From Anaerolineales bacterium (GTDB taxonomy: Bacteria > Chloroflexota > Anaerolineae > 4572-78 > J111): DNA of 27,383 nucleotides. Every line of letters begins with the position of its first letter. Positions within the stretch are counted from its first letter, which is position 1. This document shows positions 25,255-27,383 of the stretch, piece after piece. A program made the position numbers and the translations under genes. The DNA is taken from contig JAAUSP010000024.1 in assembly GCA_012032575.1 (NCBI GenBank), positions 1 through 27,383 of the forward strand. The letters are read 5' to 3'. The notes under the pieces were generated by a model that saw only the letters and a program-made list of their open reading frames with translations, was not told the DNA's origin and did not search any database.

Positions 25255-27383
25255 CTACAAAATGGGGGACACTACAACCCGAAAACCGCCGTTCCAGTCC
25301 CTGCCGTACGGGCTGCTCCCGTCACGGGAGGCGCAGCGGGCGTAGTTCACATTATCGTAGAACGAGCCGCCCCGCAGCACCCGGACTTCTGTTCCTTCAA
25401 GATAATCCACTGTCCATTCAACTTCCGTAGCATCGTAAGGATATGATTTTAATTTATACCCAGGTGCTTTCGTCGCGCACCACTCCCAAACATTGCCGGC
25501 GCAATCATACGCCCCAAACGGGCTGACCCCGCCCGGATAAATCCCCACCGGCGTCGTAGTTTCGACTCGCTGCTCGCCCTCACGCGCATTTAACCGCCCG
25601 GCTTCAAATTCATTCCCCCAGGGATACCTGCGCCCATCCTGGCCGCGGGCCGCCTTTTCCCACTCGGCTTCTGTCGGCAGGCGATAGGGCTGCCCCGTTT
25701 CCGCCCGCAGCCACTGCCCATAAGCCACCGCCTCATACCAACTCACCCCCACCACCGGCTGGTTGGGCTGGTTAACCTGGGCGTCGTCCCAGAAACGAGG
25801 TTCAGACCAATCCTCTTGCTCTTTTTCCTGCCAGCCCGCCGCCGTCCACCAGCGTTTATTCTGGTACCCGCCCGCGGCGATAAACCGGCCATATTCAACA
25901 TTCGTCACCGGATATTTACCTATCTGGTAGGCAGGCAGATAGATCTGATGCTGCGGCTTTTCTTCATCATCACTGTTGTCATCTCCCATCAAAAACTTGC
26001 CCGCCGGAATCGTGACCAACTCGCCCAGGCGCGGGTCGCCCAGGTAGCCCAATACTTCTCCGGCAGCAATCCGCACCCGCAAAGCTACTTCGGGTCGGGC
26101 CAGGGTGGTCAGCAAAGCCTCAATCACCGCCTGCCGGCCGGCCCGGTCTACTTTGGCCTGGCCCTCGTGCAAACAGCGTCCGGCCAGCACCGGGTTAATC
26201 CGGGTCAGGGCGCGGATCAGGTGGTCATCATTCTCGGCGGTCAGGCCCACCGCCAGAGTCGTGGTTTCTTCCCAGCCGGTCGGCGGGGGTGGGGGCAGGG
26301 GGTCATAGTTATTTTCAGGCCGGACCCATAGCGGTAGCTCGGTTTCCAGCCAGGGCCAGCGCCAGAGGGGGGAAAGACCCTCACCCCAGCCCTCTCCCAG
26401 AGGGAGAGGGGGTACTGCTTCCCTCCCGGGGGGAGGGCTGACCCGTTTCAACAACTCGCGGGCGGCAAAATACTCCTGCAACAACTGGTGGTAAAAGCGG
26501 ACCGAGGAGCGGTCTACCGGCAGCTCAATGAGATGCGCGTTAGCGGCTAACCTGAGCACCTGCTCCGGCGGCGAGGGGCGCGGCGGCCATAAAGGATCAG
26601 GCTGCACCTGCGCCGGCATTACTGATTTAATCTTAGCCACTTCGACGACCGTGCCGGAGCCGGCCCGGGCCTGCATCTCGAAGGCCATGATGGACAGGGC
26701 TTCGCGCTGCACCTCGGCGTCGAGCCATTCGTTTGGCGGGCATTTGGCCTTAGCCCAACCCAGTAGAATTTGGGTGAAACGCTGCATCAACTCGGCCCGG
26801 TTGCGGCCTAACTGGCCGTCTTCGGCAAAAATATCCACCATCATGGTCAGCAGGTAGGGGTTGCGAGCCAATTCAAGGAGGCGTTGTAATTTGACCCCCT
26901 CCCCGGCCCTCCCCCTGAGAGGGGGAGGGAGATTGCCGCCATTTAAGGTCTGCCATAAGGCCGACCAGTCGTCGGGCAGTTCGTTTTGGAGGAAGGTTTG
27001 AATCTGCTCGTCATTGAGCGGCTGGACCTCGACGCGCTGCAGGCCGGAGAGTTCCTCGCCGTAGTCCAGCACCCGGCAGGTGACGAGGAAGCGGTTGCCT
27101 TGGGCGGCCCAGTGGTCAATAAAGCGGCGCAGGGCTTGAGTGCGCTCGTTATAGCCTTCATGCGGCATCTCGTTGAGGGCGTCGAAGAGAAAGAACAGCT
27201 TGCCGGCTTCCAGGTAGCCGTCCAGATTCGCCGCCAGATCCGACGCGCCCCAATGACCGGCCTGGGTTGAGCCGGCCCAGCCTTGCAGGATAAATTCTTC
27301 CAGGGTTAGCCCTGGACGGAATTCGCTGAGGCGGAGAGGCACGGGGATGACCCCCTCCCCGGCCTCCCCCTCTCAGGGGAGGG
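25255..27383 (-). CDS. NACHT NTPase with HEAT-like repeats and C-terminal FGE-sulfatase domain, 5' truncated
   Basis: The visible part is about 700 residues and begins inside the NACHT domain. The Walker A segment must lie beyond the window. Walker B is LFFLFDALNEMP, followed by RFLVTCRVLDYG (sensor-like Arg). Winged-helix/superhelical sequence includes LQRLLELARNPYLLTMMVDI and FYHQLLQEYFAARELL. A HEAT-like stretch reads AVIEALLTTLARPEVALRVR. The C-terminal 240 residues are a formylglycine-generating-enzyme-like fold: VTIPAGKFLMGDD, KYPVTNVEYGRFI, GVSWYEAVAYGQWL, RLPTEAEWEKAARG, GNVWEWC and RVLRGGSFYD to GGFRVV. STAND NTPases with such modules are signalling or immunity-type switches; the FGE-like domain may serve as a sensor, not an oxidase. 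An in-frame TGA at 27373-27375 lies in a GC-rich repeat and vanishes if one C is restored near 27363, so I extend the gene to the edge. Confidence 0.82.
26390..26437. repeat. In-gene GC-rich double palindrome (repeat copy C)
   Basis: CCCTCTCCC-AGA-GGGAGAGGG (26390-26410) is a perfect 9-bp-stem hairpin. CCCTCCC-GGG-GGGAGGG (26421-26437) is a second, 7-bp-stem hairpin. Both lie inside the NACHT-FGE reading frame and encode the low-complexity peptide PPGREAVPPLPLGEGWGEGL, which interrupts the conserved helical region. Confidence 0.75.
26892..26929. repeat. In-gene GC-rich palindromic repeat (copy A)
   Basis: The unit starts TGACCCCCTCCCCGGCC and ends in a perfect 10-bp-stem hairpin, CCCTCCCCCT-GAG-AGGGGGAGGG (26907-26929). 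On the coding strand it inserts LPPPLRGRAGEGV between LNGGN and KLQRLLELARN of the NACHT protein, without breaking the frame. Confidence 0.8.
27348..27383. repeat. In-gene GC-rich palindromic repeat (copy B), cut by the window edge
   Basis: It shares the 17-base head TGACCCCCTCCCCGGCC with copy A in the same orientation, then has CCTCCCC and GGGGAGGG arms. Compared with copy A it lacks one C after GGCC, which creates the in-frame stop; restoring it yields the peptide RGRAGEGV, as in copy A, leading into IPVPLRLSEF. Confidence 0.75.

Noticed and set aside
25255..25400. Diversity-generating retroelement variable region at the FGE C-terminus
   Set aside because: The domain type fits, but no reverse transcriptase, template repeat or adenine-specific pattern is visible, so it is kept only as a hypothesis under the NACHT finding.

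Overview
The window looks like a chromosomal contig from a Chloroflexota bacterium, probably of the Anaerolineae type. This is an inference from gene style: very long tandem-GAF sensor kinases, a DUF433/DUF5615 pair, a PIN/antitoxin pair, and a cdaA-ybbR-der operon. No 16S or other taxonomic marker is present. Genes on the + strand fill 1-13804 and genes on the - strand fill 13892-27383, so the two halves converge.

+ strand half. A truncated PAS/GAF sensor protein (1-2562) is followed by a 2005-residue nine-GAF hybrid histidine kinase with two receiver domains (2639-8656). Thirteen bases later comes a threonine-synthase-like PLP enzyme fused to a C-terminal receiver domain (8670-10373), then a receiver-histidine kinase (10435-11744). 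A Maf-type nucleotide pyrophosphatase and an MFS transporter close the run. The spacing suggests one signalling operon in which a phosphorelay could act directly on an amino-acid-metabolism enzyme. That fusion is the most unusual protein architecture here.

Accessory island, about 13.8-17.75 kb, - strand genes. It holds two unknown small proteins, a 121-bp attC-like integron recombination site, a DUF433-DUF5615 toxin-antitoxin-like pair whose second gene is split by an IS630-family element, an antitoxin with a PIN toxin that has lost its middle, and a 72-bp IS630-type MITE. The DUF5615 reading frame is restored exactly when the IS and one TA copy are removed.

Core block, 17.8-24.85 kb, - strand. 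In transcription order it reads argF, a TPR protein, cdaA (diadenylate cyclase), ybbR and der. A promoter with an overlapping palindrome precedes argF.

Right end. A NACHT (STAND) NTPase with HEAT-like repeats and a C-terminal formylglycine-generating-enzyme (FGE-sulfatase) domain runs off the window. Its coding sequence carries three GC-rich palindromic repeat units.

Caution: about fourteen genes or gene segments need a single-base correction to read through, and nearly all of these are one-base deletions, often in short homopolymers. They hit core genes (der, argF, maf) as well as accessory ones, so most are probably consensus errors and not pseudogenes. Reconstructed coordinates below span the whole intended gene.
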